This document shows positions 6,947-15,607 of a DNA stretch of 64,000 nt, one piece after another; the stretch's first letter is position 1; each line of letters starts with the position of its first letter. Origin of the DNA: an uncultured Bacillota bacterium. Lineage in GTDB: Bacteria > Bacillota > Clostridia > Christensenellales > UBA1242. The position numbers were made by a program, and so were the translations under genes. The notes under the pieces are model-generated. The model was not told the origin of the DNA. It did no database searches and was given only the letters and a program-made list of their open reading frames with translations. The stretch covers positions 124,001 to 188,000 of the forward strand of contig UQVQ01000001.1 in assembly GCA_900544595.1 (NCBI GenBank), written 5' to 3'.

Positions 6947-7648
6947 TCATTCCAAATATTTAATAATTCCGCAAAGAATTGAATAGCAAACCTTTTCCTT
7001 ATAATCTTCGGAAAGAAGCAACTTTTCTTCCTCGAAATTGCTTAAAAAGCCACATTCAACAATCACGGCAGGCGTTGAAGTGCAATTTAAAATATAGTAA
7101 TCCCCAACGGCTGGAACACTTTTTGCATTTGGCAAATCTTTTTTGAAACTGTTTTGAATTGCCGTTGCCAAACTCTTCGAAATCTCACTTTCTGGGTTAT
7201 AGTAAACTTGTGCTCCTCTAACGCTTTTTTGCGGAAATGCGTTCATGTGTATGCTAACAATTAAATCGGCATTGGCTTTTTCGATAATTTCCTTGCGCTT
7301 TTTCATATCGTCCTTTTTCTTGTTTGATGCAAGCGCGCTATATAACCCGTCGGTTGTGTTCCTTGTCATAACAACATCAATTCCATAACTTTCCAAATAG
7401 GTTTTAAGAGTTTTTGCATATTTTAAATTAAGTTCGCGTTCGTTGCTTCCTTCTAAATTTCCTTCGCAACCTCCATCAATTCCGCCATGCCCCGCGTCAA
7501 CAACAATCCTAAGTTTTTTGTTTGGCGAAGAAGCAAAAGCACTTGGCAAGAAAGCAAAACAACAAAGAACAATTGCCAAAAGAAGAAGCATAACAATTGC
7601 TTTCTTTTCAACAACAATAAATTTAAAACGCGGAAAAATGTTTTTCAT
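6947..7648 (-). CDS. cwlD: N-acetylmuramoyl-L-alanine amidase CwlD
   Basis: 233 residues: a signal-anchor helix at about 16-40, then one Amidase_3 domain. Zinc ligands are visible in DAGHGG, in the glutamate of NERELN and in VSIHMNAF. The catalytic glutamate is in VIVECGFLSN. Length and layout match the germination-specific amidase CwlD. CwlD acts with PdaA to make muramic-delta-lactam in the spore cortex, outside the forespore membrane, and is needed for later germination. The start has no clear Shine-Dalgarno; TATATA ends seven bases before the ATG, so a very short leader is possible. It is transcribed alone, divergent from the Nudix gene. Confidence 0.88.
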   Translation of the reverse strand: MKNIFPRFKFIVVEKKAIVMLLLLAIVLCCFAFLPSAFASSPNKKLRIVVDAGHGGIDGGCEGNLEGSNERELNLKYAKTLKTYLESYGIDVVMTRNTTDGLYSALASNKKKDDMKKRKEIIEKANADLIVSIHMNAFPQKSVRGAQVYYNPESEISKSLATAIQNSFKKDLPNAKSVPAVGDYYILNCTSTPAVIVECGFLSNFEEEKLLLSEDYKEKVCYSILCGIIKYLE

Positions 7649-7728
7649 ACTCTATATATATTTTCATTTTGCAAAAACTTGACAGCAAATTAAAGGAATG
7701 CTACCATAATTAAAACAGAGAAAAAAAT

Positions 7729-8136
7729 ATGAGAGTAAGTTCAAGAGCAATCATAATTGAAAACGGAAAAATTTTAACAATGTTTCGAAGAGTTCTTAGA
7801 AACGGAGTTATGAAGGAATACAACGCAATTCCGGGCGGAGGTCAAGAAAGCGGCGAAACCTTGGAACAAAATGTAACGCGCGAACTTAAAGAAGAAATGA
7901 ACATTGACATTGAAATTCTTGGCTATCTTGGAAAAACCGAAGACAACGAAAGACAAGAACACTACTTTGCTTGCGCAATTAAAAACGGAACTCCAAATCT
8001 TGGCGGCGAAGAGCTTGAAAAACAATCCAGCGAAAACTACTACGAACCAATGTGGGTTTCGCTCAACAATCCAAAAGGCATAAGCAAAACAGATTTAATC
8101 TTTGCAAATAAAGCATTAAACAAAGAGTATATTTAA
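7729..8136 (+). CDS. Nudix hydrolase
   Basis: 135 residues with a complete Nudix box: GGGQESGETLEQN followed by VTRELKEEMNI, residues about 37-60. This has the G-x5-E-x7-R-E-x2-E-E pattern that binds Mg2+ and cleaves a diphosphate linked to a nucleoside or similar group. The substrate cannot be read from sequence. A promoter TTGACA...TACCAT (17-base spacer) lies just upstream. It is a single gene, convergent with glmM across a shared hairpin. Confidence 0.92.
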   Translation: MRVSSRAIIIENGKILTMFRRVLRNGVMKEYNAIPGGGQESGETLEQNVTRELKEEMNIDIEILGYLGKTEDNERQEHYFACAIKNGTPNLGGEELEKQSSENYYEPMWVSLNNPKGISKTDLIFANKALNKEYI

Positions 8137-8154
8137 GCAATACAACAAAATATA

Positions 8155-8184
8155 GGGTGTTATGCAAGCATAGCACCCTTTTAT
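8155..8184. terminator. Palindromic terminator between Nudix gene and glmM
   Basis: GGGTGTTATGC-aag-CATAGCACCC followed by TTTTATATT. It can end the plus-strand Nudix transcript. Its core is nearly identical to a palindrome inside truB at 51501 and related to one before proS at 17062, so it belongs to a small dispersed repeat family. Confidence 0.75.
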
Positions 8185-8198
8185 ATTGTGTTTTTTAT

Positions 8199-9494
8199 TT
8201 ATGAGGACAAAATTTCTTTTTCAAGAGTTTCGCCAATTTCAGCAATCAATTTTTCATCTTCTCCTTCAACAAGAATTCGAACAACGCTTTCCGTTCCGCT
8301 TGCCCTAACAAGAATTCTTCCGTTTTCACCAAGCAAACTTTCACAAAGTTCAATTTTATTTTCAAGATTTTTGCTTTTCATAACTTCGTTTTTATTTTTA
8401 ACACGAACAGCACTTTCAAAATACGGAAAGAGTTTGAAAGGGACATTGAAATTTCTTGTTAAAGCGAAAATTGACATAAGTTGTGCGCAAGCAATAAGCC
8501 CATCGCTGCTCTCACCTTTTTCAAGGAAAAGATAATGCCCATTGTTTTCTCCTCCAAACAAACTTTTTGTTTCAAGAAGCCCTCTAATAACTTCGCTCTC
8601 GCCAATTCCAACAGTGTTGCACGCAACATTTTCTTTTTCAAGTTGAATTGAAAGCGCAATGTTGCTCATTTTTGTTGTAACTATGCTTTTGAAATTATTG
8701 TATTTTGTTAGAAGATAAATAATTTCTTCGCCGCTGAGTTCATTTCCATTTGCCATGACAACGCGAACCCGATCGGCATCGCCATCGAACGCAAATCCAA
8801 GGTCAAAGTTGCCGCTTTTAAGTTCATTTTTCAAATTTTCCAAGTGGATTGCGCCGCATAAATCGTTAATATTTGTTCCGTTTGGCTTTGAAAAGACAAA
8901 TTGACAATTACATTTCGAAAAAATTTCCTTTGCAATTTCACTGCACGCCCCGTTTGCGCAATCGATGCAAACTTTAATGCTTTCCGCGCCGCTTTTAAGT
9001 TCGTGGCGAACCATTTTTATGTAATTTTCAACACTTTCTCTTTTTGTTATGATATTGCCAAGTTTATTATAAGGCTTAATTTTTCGTGTTTTATGCGCAA
9101 GCAGATTCTCAATTCGATTTTCCTGCTCTGTTGAAATTCGAAAGCCGTTTCCATTAAAGAATTTAAAGCCGTTGTCGGTTGAAGGATTGTGGGAAGCGGT
9201 TATCATAATCGCGCCGCACGCTTTATGAAAAGGGATTGAAAAAGGAACAACCGCGGTTGGAACAACGCCAAGCAAAATGACATTTGTTCCCATTGCAGTT
9301 ATTCCCGAAGCAAGCGCGCTTTCAAGCGACGCCGAGGAAAGACGGGTGTCTTTCCCAACAATAATAACATTTTCAGCATTCTCTCGATTGAAAACTTGGG
9401 CTGCCGCCCTCCCAATTTCATAGGCAAGTTTTGGGGTTATTTCTTTACCAAACTTTCCCCTGATTCCGTCTGTGCCAAAGTATTTTTTAAGCAA
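8199..9494 (-). CDS. glmM: Phosphoglucosamine mutase
   Basis: 431 residues, the GlmM subgroup of the alpha-D-phosphohexomutases. It converts glucosamine 6-phosphate to glucosamine 1-phosphate for UDP-GlcNAc and peptidoglycan. Seen directly: N-terminal FGTDGIRGK, phosphoserine loop TASHNPSTDNGFK near 98-110, metal-binding DGDADR near 236, sugar loop GGENNGH near 314, and phosphate-binding RASGTESVVRI near 397. The start is TTG with AGGAG at good spacing (9494). It is the last gene of dnaB-dnaI-trxB-glmM. Confidence 0.96.
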   Translation of the reverse strand: MLKKYFGTDGIRGKFGKEITPKLAYEIGRAAAQVFNRENAENVIIVGKDTRLSSASLESALASGITAMGTNVILLGVVPTAVVPFSIPFHKACGAIMITASHNPSTDNGFKFFNGNGFRISTEQENRIENLLAHKTRKIKPYNKLGNIITKRESVENYIKMVRHELKSGAESIKVCIDCANGACSEIAKEIFSKCNCQFVFSKPNGTNINDLCGAIHLENLKNELKSGNFDLGFAFDGDADRVRVVMANGNELSGEEIIYLLTKYNNFKSIVTTKMSNIALSIQLEKENVACNTVGIGESEVIRGLLETKSLFGGENNGHYLFLEKGESSDGLIACAQLMSIFALTRNFNVPFKLFPYFESAVRVKNKNEVMKSKNLENKIELCESLLGENGRILVRASGTESVVRILVEGEDEKLIAEIGETLEKEILSS

Positions 9495-9503
9495 AATGCG
9501 CTC

Positions 9504-10427
9504 CTAAAAATTCCTCAATATATACTCATTTGTGTTAACAGAGGCAATTGCGCCGTCGCTGCATGCGGTTATGATTTGTCGAAGTTGTTTTTGACGAACA
9601 TCTCCCGCCGCATAAACTCCTGGAATGTTTGTTTCCATTTTTTCATTCGTTATGATATAGCCATTTTTATCAAGTTCAACACCTTCAAGAAGTTCGGTGT
9701 CTGGCTTCCTTCCAATTGCGATGAAAAGACCATCAAGCGCAAGTTCTTCGCTTTGCTTTGTTGCGCAATTTTCAATTGTTATTGATTCAAGTTTGTCCGT
9801 CCCTGAAATTTTCGTAACATGGCTGTTATAAAGAACTTTAATTTTGCTGTTTGGCTTTGAAGTTTCTTCTTGAAGTTTCTCAACTAAAATTCTGTCGCCT
9901 TTAAACTCATCGCGGCGATGAATTAAATACACTTCTTTTGCAATGTTGGAAAGATAGATTGAATCTTCAAGCGAAGTGTTCCCCCCTCCAACAATTGCAA
10001 CAACTTTATCCCTAAAGAAGTTTCCGTCACAGGTTGCGCAATAACTAACGCCCCTTCCCAAAAACTTTTTCTCGTTTTCAAGGTTAAGTTGTTTTGCCGA
10101 AGCTCCTAAACATAATATGATAACTTTCCCTTCAAATGTTCCTTCGTGGGTTCGAATTTTCTTAACTTTTCCTTCAAGCGAAAACTCCAAAACGTCGCTA
10201 AAAACAAACTGAGTTCCAAGCGACTGCGCATGTTCAAACATCATTGTTGCAAGGGTCATTCCATCTGTTTTTTTAATTCCTGGATAGTTTTCAACAGTGT
10301 TTGTTAAAGCAATTTGCCCGCCAGGAACCATTCGTTCAACAATAAGAACGCTTTTTCCCGCTCTTCTTGAATAGATTGCCGCTGTTAAAGCCGCTGGCCC
10401 GCCTCCAACAATTAAAACATCAAACAT
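9504..10427 (-). CDS. trxB: Thioredoxin reductase
   Basis: 307 residues, the normal length of low-molecular-weight TrxB. The FAD-binding loop GGGPAALTAAIYSRRAGK is at residues 8-25, the redox pair is CATC in SYCATCDGNFF near 131, and the NADPH loop is GGGNTSLEDS near 151. C-terminal AAGDVRQKQLRQI carries the FAD-binding aspartate. The enzyme passes electrons from NADPH to thioredoxin in the cytosol. The start overlaps the dnaI-like stop by eight bases. Confidence 0.95.
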   Translation of the reverse strand: MFDVLIVGGGPAALTAAIYSRRAGKSVLIVERMVPGGQIALTNTVENYPGIKKTDGMTLATMMFEHAQSLGTQFVFSDVLEFSLEGKVKKIRTHEGTFEGKVIILCLGASAKQLNLENEKKFLGRGVSYCATCDGNFFRDKVVAIVGGGNTSLEDSIYLSNIAKEVYLIHRRDEFKGDRILVEKLQEETSKPNSKIKVLYNSHVTKISGTDKLESITIENCATKQSEELALDGLFIAIGRKPDTELLEGVELDKNGYIITNEKMETNIPGVYAAGDVRQKQLRQIITACSDGAIASVNTNEYILRNF

Positions 10428-11358
10428 TTTTCTTTTCCCCCTTTCCTTTTTTAAGTCTTAAATCTTCGCCCGAAAGTTTAACAGCAACTCCGTCGCGTTT
10501 ACATAAAATTCTTGAAAAAATTCGTTCGCCATATCGGTTCAAAAGTTCTTCCGAATCTAAATTTGAATTTATTATTGTCGATTTCCCAGCAATCATTCTT
10601 TCATTCAAAACAAGATATAAGTAGTTTAAAGTTATGTTATTTAAAATTGGCTCTGTTCCAAGGTCGTCAATAATCAAAACATCGCTTTCCAAAAGCGGCT
10701 GAAGAATTTCGTCTTTTTCCTCGTCTTTTGCTTTGAAATATGTAATGAAAATGTTGTTCAAATTAAACGCCGTTGTGAAATATGCGTAAACTCCTTTTTC
10801 AATTAAAGCATTAACAACGCACGCAGCCAAAAATGTTTTTCCAATTCCTGTTTGCCCCGAAAGAAAAACAGTTTTTTTGGTTACATTTGGGAATTTTTCG
10901 CACCACTGTTTAAGGAAATTTGCCGCCAAATCAAACTCTTTCGAAACAGATTTTGCAGTTTCAAATTTTTCGTTTAAACGATTTGCAATTCCCGAGTTTT
11001 CAATTAAAAGTTTTGTTTTAATTTCGTTTTTGCATTTACAATTGTCTTTTCCTGTGTCGTTGCAAAGTTTACAGGTGAAAGAAGGAATGAGGTCTTTTTC
11101 GCTTAATCCAAGTTTTTTTAAAACTGCTTCCTTTCTCTTTGAAATTTCAAGAAGTTTTTTCTTTGCTTTTTCCGCTTCTTTTTCGTTTTCGTCGGCAAGG
11201 AAAGTTGCAAGCTTGATTTTTGCCTCGGCTTCTTCTTTTTCAATTTCGCAAAATTCGCTGTTTTTTCTTGCTTTTGCAAGATTATTATTGCAAGAAGAAA
11301 GAGCAAACTCTCTTCGCTCTCTTAAAACATTTTCAACTTGCTTGCAAATTGTATTCAT
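10420..11358 (-). CDS. dnaI: DnaI/DnaC-type helicase loader ATPase
   Basis: 312 residues. The N-terminal 95 residues are a charged coiled-coil-like segment. A zinc knuckle CKLCNDTGKDNCKC follows near 97-110, then an AAA+ core with Walker A SGQTGIGKT near 167, Walker B VLIIDDLGTE near 231 and an arginine finger region GERIFSRI near 278. This is the layout of primosomal DnaI, which loads the replicative helicase at origins. It lies directly behind a DnaD-domain gene, the same pairing as dnaB-dnaI in Bacillus. I use dnaI by analogy. Confidence 0.88.
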   Translation of the reverse strand: MNTICKQVENVLRERREFALSSCNNNLAKARKNSEFCEIEKEEAEAKIKLATFLADENEKEAEKAKKKLLEISKRKEAVLKKLGLSEKDLIPSFTCKLCNDTGKDNCKCKNEIKTKLLIENSGIANRLNEKFETAKSVSKEFDLAANFLKQWCEKFPNVTKKTVFLSGQTGIGKTFLAACVVNALIEKGVYAYFTTAFNLNNIFITYFKAKDEEKDEILQPLLESDVLIIDDLGTEPILNNITLNYLYLVLNERMIAGKSTIINSNLDSEELLNRYGERIFSRILCKRDGVAVKLSGEDLRLKKGKGEKKNV

Positions 11359-11367
11359 ATTCTTGCC

Positions 11368-12813
11368 CTAAACTTCAATTTCTTCAAGGCTGTCGAAAAG
11401 CGCATCTAACTGCTCTTTTGAGTATGCTCTTGCTTTTGGTTTTTCGGTTGATTTTTCTTTAACGAAAAATTGACCTTGTTCTTTTGCTTTTTCAAGAGTT
11501 TTAACGCCTTGCTCGTTCCAGTTTGCCAAAACTCCGTTGATATATTTCATTGGTTGCGCCTTGCCCGCTGCATGGGAAGCAGCCTCCTTAATAACTTCAA
11601 CTGGGAATTTCCAGTTTTCCTTCCAGTTTCGATAGAAATCGCGATCGAACGAATTAACCTGCCTTTCCGCGCCGCAAAGCGAAAGAATTTCTTTAATTTC
11701 TTCATCTTGCGAAAGAATTCCTGCAAAATAGTTTTGAAGGCTTGAAACAGTTAAAAGCCCAAGTTTATAGAACTTTTGCATAACTCTGTCCATTCCTTGA
11801 AATTGACGAATCGAGCAAGAGAAACAATATGATGCAATTTTCAAAACTGTGCTTTCGTCAAACCCCATTTGAACCCATTTTGAAATGTATGTTTCAACAA
11901 TTTTATCGTAGTTCTCATAATATAAGCCAAGTTCCTTTGCAACTTTTTTTGCAAGGGCGAACATCAAAGTTTTGTTCTTTTCATATTCTTCAATTTCTGG
12001 AATTGAGAAAATTTTCATCTCATAATAAGACATTAAAATTTCGTCAAGCTTAACAAACGAAAATTTAACTGTTGGTTTTTTATTAAGTTTAATTGCTTGG
12101 CGAATTGAGCCAAGTTCAAATCCAAGCTCTTCCGTCCATTTAAGAAAGAGTTCTTTTTCTTCAATTGTTGGAATCTTTCGAGTTCCAATGTCTTTCATAA
12201 CTTGTTTCAAATCTTCGCTTATGTTTTGATAGGAAATAAGTCTGTTTTCAACTTCGGCAACTGTGTTAATTCCGTCGTATGCCCAGTTTTTGGCAACCGT
12301 AATAATGTATGGATAGCCAACATTTTCGCCTTTTGTGTTAACGCAATATTTCATTATCATAAGAAGCGCTTCTGGCTCGATGTGGAAGGTTTCAATTGTG
12401 TCGAAATAAACACCAAATTCGCTTGGCGAAATCATTCGTCCTTCAATAATTTCTTGCGCTTTTTGAGCGAAATTTCCATATTTATTAACGTTATATTTTT
12501 TCGTGTTTGTTAGAACATTTTTAAGAGGCATATAGCGAATTTCAACTGGGTCGTCACTTAAAATTTGAACAAGCCCTTCGTTTTGCCAAAACTCAAAAAT
12601 TTCCATGATTTCATCTTCATCAATCTTCAAAACTTTTGAAAATCTTTCAAGCGAATTATCGCTTGAAGAAGGACTTGAACACTTAAAAAGCCCGTATAAA
12701 TAAACCTTAACAGCATTGTCCGGCGCATATGGCAAAAATTCGCTGATAAAAATGTTATCAACTTCGGTTTTGTTACTAATTATGCTTTGCGACGCAAACT
12801 TACAAAAACTCAT
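11368..12813 (-). CDS. dnaB: DnaB/DnaD-family replication initiation protein
   Basis: 481 residues from the ATG at 12813, which follows AGAAGGGG. An earlier TTG would put that site inside the gene. There are two winged-helix/DnaD-like regions. The C-terminal DnaD motif is visible as AASHAAGKAQPMKYINGVL with ANW just after, near 425-446. These Firmicute proteins remodel origin DNA and recruit the helicase-loader complex at the membrane. The immediate downstream neighbour is the DnaI-type ATPase, nine bases away, so the pair corresponds functionally to Bacillus dnaB-dnaI. The acidic tail DALFDSLEEIEV is unassigned. Confidence 0.85.
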   Translation of the reverse strand: MSFCKFASQSIISNKTEVDNIFISEFLPYAPDNAVKVYLYGLFKCSSPSSSDNSLERFSKVLKIDEDEIMEIFEFWQNEGLVQILSDDPVEIRYMPLKNVLTNTKKYNVNKYGNFAQKAQEIIEGRMISPSEFGVYFDTIETFHIEPEALLMIMKYCVNTKGENVGYPYIITVAKNWAYDGINTVAEVENRLISYQNISEDLKQVMKDIGTRKIPTIEEKELFLKWTEELGFELGSIRQAIKLNKKPTVKFSFVKLDEILMSYYEMKIFSIPEIEEYEKNKTLMFALAKKVAKELGLYYENYDKIVETYISKWVQMGFDESTVLKIASYCFSCSIRQFQGMDRVMQKFYKLGLLTVSSLQNYFAGILSQDEEIKEILSLCGAERQVNSFDRDFYRNWKENWKFPVEVIKEAASHAAGKAQPMKYINGVLANWNEQGVKTLEKAKEQGQFFVKEKSTEKPKARAYSKEQLDALFDSLEEIEV

Positions 12814-12882
12814 TTTTCCCCTTCTTTTGTTCAATCAAATTTTATTCTAACACATAAAAATTTTCCGCGCAATTATTTTAAA

Positions 12883-12912
12883 CAAAAAAAGCGGCAATTT
12901 TTTGCCACTTTA
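12883..12912 (-). terminator. Terminator of the ffh-rpsP-rimM operon
   Basis: Minus-strand hairpin AAGTGGCA/TTGCCGCTT (with G-T pairing) followed by seven T, just beyond the rimM stop. Confidence 0.75.
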
Positions 12913-12918
12913 ATTTTT

Positions 12919-13404
12919 TTAATAGTTAATTTTAAGATTGTCGTATTCTTCCAAACAAACAACAACCTTCTCTCTTTCAACTTCTTTAAAAATTGAATTT
13001 AAAAACGGAACTGAAAAAAGCAAATTTCGCTCGCGAATTATAATAACATCTGCCGCGCCATACTGCTCGATATCTTCAATTTTTCCAATCTCGCTTCCGT
13101 CTTCGGAAACAACTTTTGAACCAATAAGGTCGTTGAAATAGAACTCATTTTCTTTAAGATTTTCAAGTTCTTCTTCGCGCGCATAGCAAGTTTTTCCCCT
13201 AAGAAGTTCGGCGTCATTTCTTGTTGAGATGCCTTTAAGCTTAACATAAAGAGCATCTCGGCACGAAAGAGTTTCAACTTCGAAATCTTTTCCGTCAACA
13301 ATAACTGTTGAAAGATTTTGATAGGTTTGAGGTTCGCGCTCCGAAATTATCTTAACTTCTCCTTTAATTCCCTGAGGCTTAACAATTTTTCCAATTTCAA
13401 TCAT
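12919..13404 (-). CDS. rimM: 16S rRNA processing protein RimM
   Basis: 161 residues. The N-terminal RimM barrel begins IGKIVKPQGIKGEVKI and the C-terminal PRC-barrel-like half contains DLIGSKVVSEDGSEIGKI and ADVIII. RimM binds S19 and the 3' domain of 16S rRNA during 30S maturation. The start overlaps the khpA stop by four bases. In most Firmicutes trmD and rplS follow. Here a terminator follows instead, so the cluster is broken after rimM. Confidence 0.93.
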   Translation of the reverse strand: MIEIGKIVKPQGIKGEVKIISEREPQTYQNLSTVIVDGKDFEVETLSCRDALYVKLKGISTRNDAELLRGKTCYAREEELENLKENEFYFNDLIGSKVVSEDGSEIGKIEDIEQYGAADVIIIRERNLLFSVPFLNSIFKEVEREKVVVCLEEYDNLKINY

Positions 13405-13637
13405 GCTTTCTCTTCAATTTTAACAATAAATTTTTTGTGTTGCCTGTTTGAAAGCGATTTAACAATTGTTCGAATGCTTGTTGCAATTTTTCCATTTCTG
13501 CCAATAACTTTTCCCATGTCGGAAGCAGCAACAGAAATTTTAATAACTTCTGCCCCGCGGCCGCTTTCGGTTTCAATTTCAACTTCGTCTGGATAGTCGC
13601 AAAGAGCTTTAACAATATATTCAACAATGTCTTTCAT
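13401..13637 (-). CDS. khpA: KH-domain RNA-binding protein KhpA
   Basis: 78 residues, one KH domain with the GxxG loop in VIGRNGKIATSIR (near 39-51). In Firmicutes KhpA forms an RNA-binding complex with KhpB/Jag and affects cell division and elongation. Its place between rpsP and rimM is the standard one. GGAGAC precedes the ATG. Confidence 0.92.
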   Translation of the reverse strand: MKDIVEYIVKALCDYPDEVEIETESGRGAEVIKISVAASDMGKVIGRNGKIATSIRTIVKSLSNRQHKKFIVKIEEKA

Positions 13638-13663
13638 TTTGTTCGTCTCCTTTTCGCGACTAA

Positions 13664-13912
13664 TTATTTTTCAATTACGCCAGATTTAACAAGCAATGCT
13701 TTTGCTGTGTCTGTTGGTTTTGCGCCGTTTGAAATCCATTTTTTTGCTTTTTCAGCATCAATTTTGATTTCAGCAGGATCAACAAGTGGATTGTATGTTC
13801 CAAGAATGTCGATGAAACGTCCGTCACGTGGTGAACGAGAGTCCGCAACAATAACACGATAGAAAGGTGTCTTTTTATCTCCCAATCTTGTTAAACGAAT
13901 TTTAACTGCCAT
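13664..13912 (-). CDS. rpsP: 30S ribosomal protein S16
   Basis: 82 residues with family opening [20 protein letters not shown] and the block [14 protein letters not shown] near 28-41. It is full length. It is a primary assembly protein of the 30S subunit. A good ribosome site lies upstream (AGGAGGAAAAA). It is co-oriented with ffh, 51 bases upstream. Confidence 0.96.
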   Translation of the reverse strand: MAVKIRLTRLGDKKTPFYRVIVADSRSPRDGRFIDILGTYNPLVDPAEIKIDAEKAKKWISNGAKPTDTAKALLVKSGVIEK

Positions 13913-13963
13913 TTTTTCCTCCTATTTTTTTTCTTATATATTAAATTCATTCGAATGTTAATA

Positions 13964-15271
13964 TCAAATTCCAAATCCTTTTTTATTTTTAAGTTGTTTC
14001 ATCATTTCTTTGCTTTGTTCAAGTTGTTTCAAAAGTTGGTTAACATCTTGAATTCCTGTTCCGCTTCCCGCCGCAATTCTCTTTCTTTGACTTGCCTTAA
14101 TAACTTCTGGATTGCGTCTTTCATAAGGCGTCATCGATTGAATTATCGCTTTTTGTTTAAGAAGTTGCTTTTCGTCGATGTTAACTCCTTTAAGCTTCGA
14201 CCCAAGCCCTGGAATCATTCCTAAAAGGTCTTTAAGATTGCCCATTTTTTTAAGGTTTTCCATTTGAACCAAATAGTCTTCAAAATCGAATTTGTTTTGA
14301 CGGAACTTCTTTTCAAGTTCTTTTGCTTGCTCTTCGGAAATTGCGGTTTCTGCCCTTTCAATAAGAGTTAAAACATCGCCCATTCCAAGAATTCTTCCCG
14401 CAATTCGGTCTGGGTGGAAAGGTTCCAAATCGCCAATTTTCTCGCCAACACCCGAAAACTTAATTGGTTTTCCGGTTATTGCTTTAATTGAAAGCGCCGC
14501 TCCGCCGCGGGTGTCCCCGTCCAACTTTGTTAAAATAACACCGGTTATGTCAAGCCTGTTGTTAAACTCTTCCGCCGTTGTAACAGCATCTTGCCCAATC
14601 ATTGCGTCAACTGTTAACAAAATTTCGGTTGGCGAAACTTCTTTCTTAATTTCTTCAAGTTCTTTCATAAGGGCATCGTCAATATGCAAACGCCCCGCCG
14701 TGTCGATTATAACAACATCATAACCTTGTTTTTTTGCAAACTCAACACCCTCTTTTGCGGTTTTAACTGGATTTTGAGTTCTCCTTTCAAAAACTTGCGC
14801 GCCCGCTTGCTTTCCAACAACTTGAAGTTGGCTTATTGCCGCAGGACGATATATGTCGCAAGCAACAAGAAGAGGCTTTTTCCCGCTCTTTTTAAGGTAT
14901 GCCGCAAGTTTTGCGCACATCGTTGTTTTTCCCGCGCCTTGAAGCCCGCACATCATAATAACAGTTGGAGGTTTAGGGCTTATTTCAAGTTTTTGGTTCG
15001 TGCTTCCCATAAGGTTAATAAGTTCGTCACGAACAATTTTGATTACTTGTTGCGCAGGAGTTAAACTTTTCAAAACTTCATCTCCAAGCGCTTTTTCCGA
15101 AACATCAGCAACAAATTTTTTAACAACAAGATAGTTAACATCGGCTTCCAAAAGCGCCATTTTAACATCTCTCATCGCATCTTTAACTTCAAGCGACGTC
15201 AATTTCCCGCGGTTCAAAATTTTGCTGAACGCGTGGCTAAGTTTTTCGCTTAAACTCTCAAATATCGCCAT
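13964..15271 (-). CDS. ffh: Signal recognition particle protein Ffh (SRP54)
   Basis: 435 residues. An N-terminal four-helix bundle precedes the GTPase domain with GLQGAGKTTMCAKLA near 109, DTAGRLHID near 189 and TKLDGDTRGGAA near 246. The methionine-rich M domain follows (MGNLKDLLGMIPG, SMTPYERRNPEVI), which binds SRP RNA and signal sequences. It targets nascent membrane proteins to FtsY. The start overlaps the ylxM stop by 14 bases, so the two are likely translationally coupled. Confidence 0.97.
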   Translation of the reverse strand: MAIFESLSEKLSHAFSKILNRGKLTSLEVKDAMRDVKMALLEADVNYLVVKKFVADVSEKALGDEVLKSLTPAQQVIKIVRDELINLMGSTNQKLEISPKPPTVIMMCGLQGAGKTTMCAKLAAYLKKSGKKPLLVACDIYRPAAISQLQVVGKQAGAQVFERRTQNPVKTAKEGVEFAKKQGYDVVIIDTAGRLHIDDALMKELEEIKKEVSPTEILLTVDAMIGQDAVTTAEEFNNRLDITGVILTKLDGDTRGGAALSIKAITGKPIKFSGVGEKIGDLEPFHPDRIAGRILGMGDVLTLIERAETAISEEQAKELEKKFRQNKFDFEDYLVQMENLKKMGNLKDLLGMIPGLGSKLKGVNIDEKQLLKQKAIIQSMTPYERRNPEVIKASQRKRIAAGSGTGIQDVNQLLKQLEQSKEMMKQLKNKKGFGI

Positions 15272-15524
15272 TGATAATTCCTTTTAATCTTGAAATTTCT
15301 TTGTATGCCCCAACTTTTTCTTCAAATTGCGAAAGCTTTGCTTGCGCCTTAACAACCGCGTCATAAACTGCTTGCCTTGAAATTTTGTTGTTTTGCGCAA
15401 TTTCACTAAGCGTTAAATCATTCTCATAATAATCTTGCATAATTCGCTTTTGAACAACGCTAAGGAGATTTCCATATAGTTCAAGCAAATTTCCAAAATA
15501 CACCGTTTTTTCAATTTCAACCAT
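15258..15524 (-). CDS. ylxM: SRP-associated HTH protein YlxM
   Basis: 88 residues with a sigma-70 region-4-like helix-turn-helix: LTLSEIAQNNKISRQAVYDA near 38-57. YlxM proteins are encoded directly before ffh in Firmicutes and are thought to modulate SRP function. AAAGGAC precedes the ATG. The promoter at 15549-15577 drives the operon. Confidence 0.9.
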   Translation of the reverse strand: MVEIEKTVYFGNLLELYGNLLSVVQKRIMQDYYENDLTLSEIAQNNKISRQAVYDAVVKAQAKLSQFEEKVGAYKEISRLKGIINGDI

Positions 15525-15548
15525 AATGTAAAGTCCTTTTGCTTTACA

Positions 15549-15577
15549 ATAGTATCATAAAAAAAACACTTTTGCAA
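15549..15577 (-). promoter_or_regulatory. Promoter of ylxM-ffh-rpsP-khpA-rimM
   Basis: On the minus strand TTGCAA (15572-15577) and TACTAT (15549-15554) are 17 bases apart. The -35 box lies in the loop of the hairpin that terminates proS. Confidence 0.65.
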
Positions 15578-15586
15578 GCGTTTTTT
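15562..15586 (-). terminator. Terminator of proS
   Basis: Minus-strand hairpin AAAACGCTT-gcaa-AAGTGTTTT followed by TTTT, about 25 bases past the proS stop. It overlaps the ylxM promoter. Confidence 0.6.
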
Positions 15587-15607
15587 ATATATTTATTAAA
15601 TTTTTTA

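Noticed and set aside
7649..7686. Leaderless promoter for cwlD
   Set aside because: The -10-like TATATA is at the right place but the -35 is poor, so it was not counted as evidence for the leaderless pattern.
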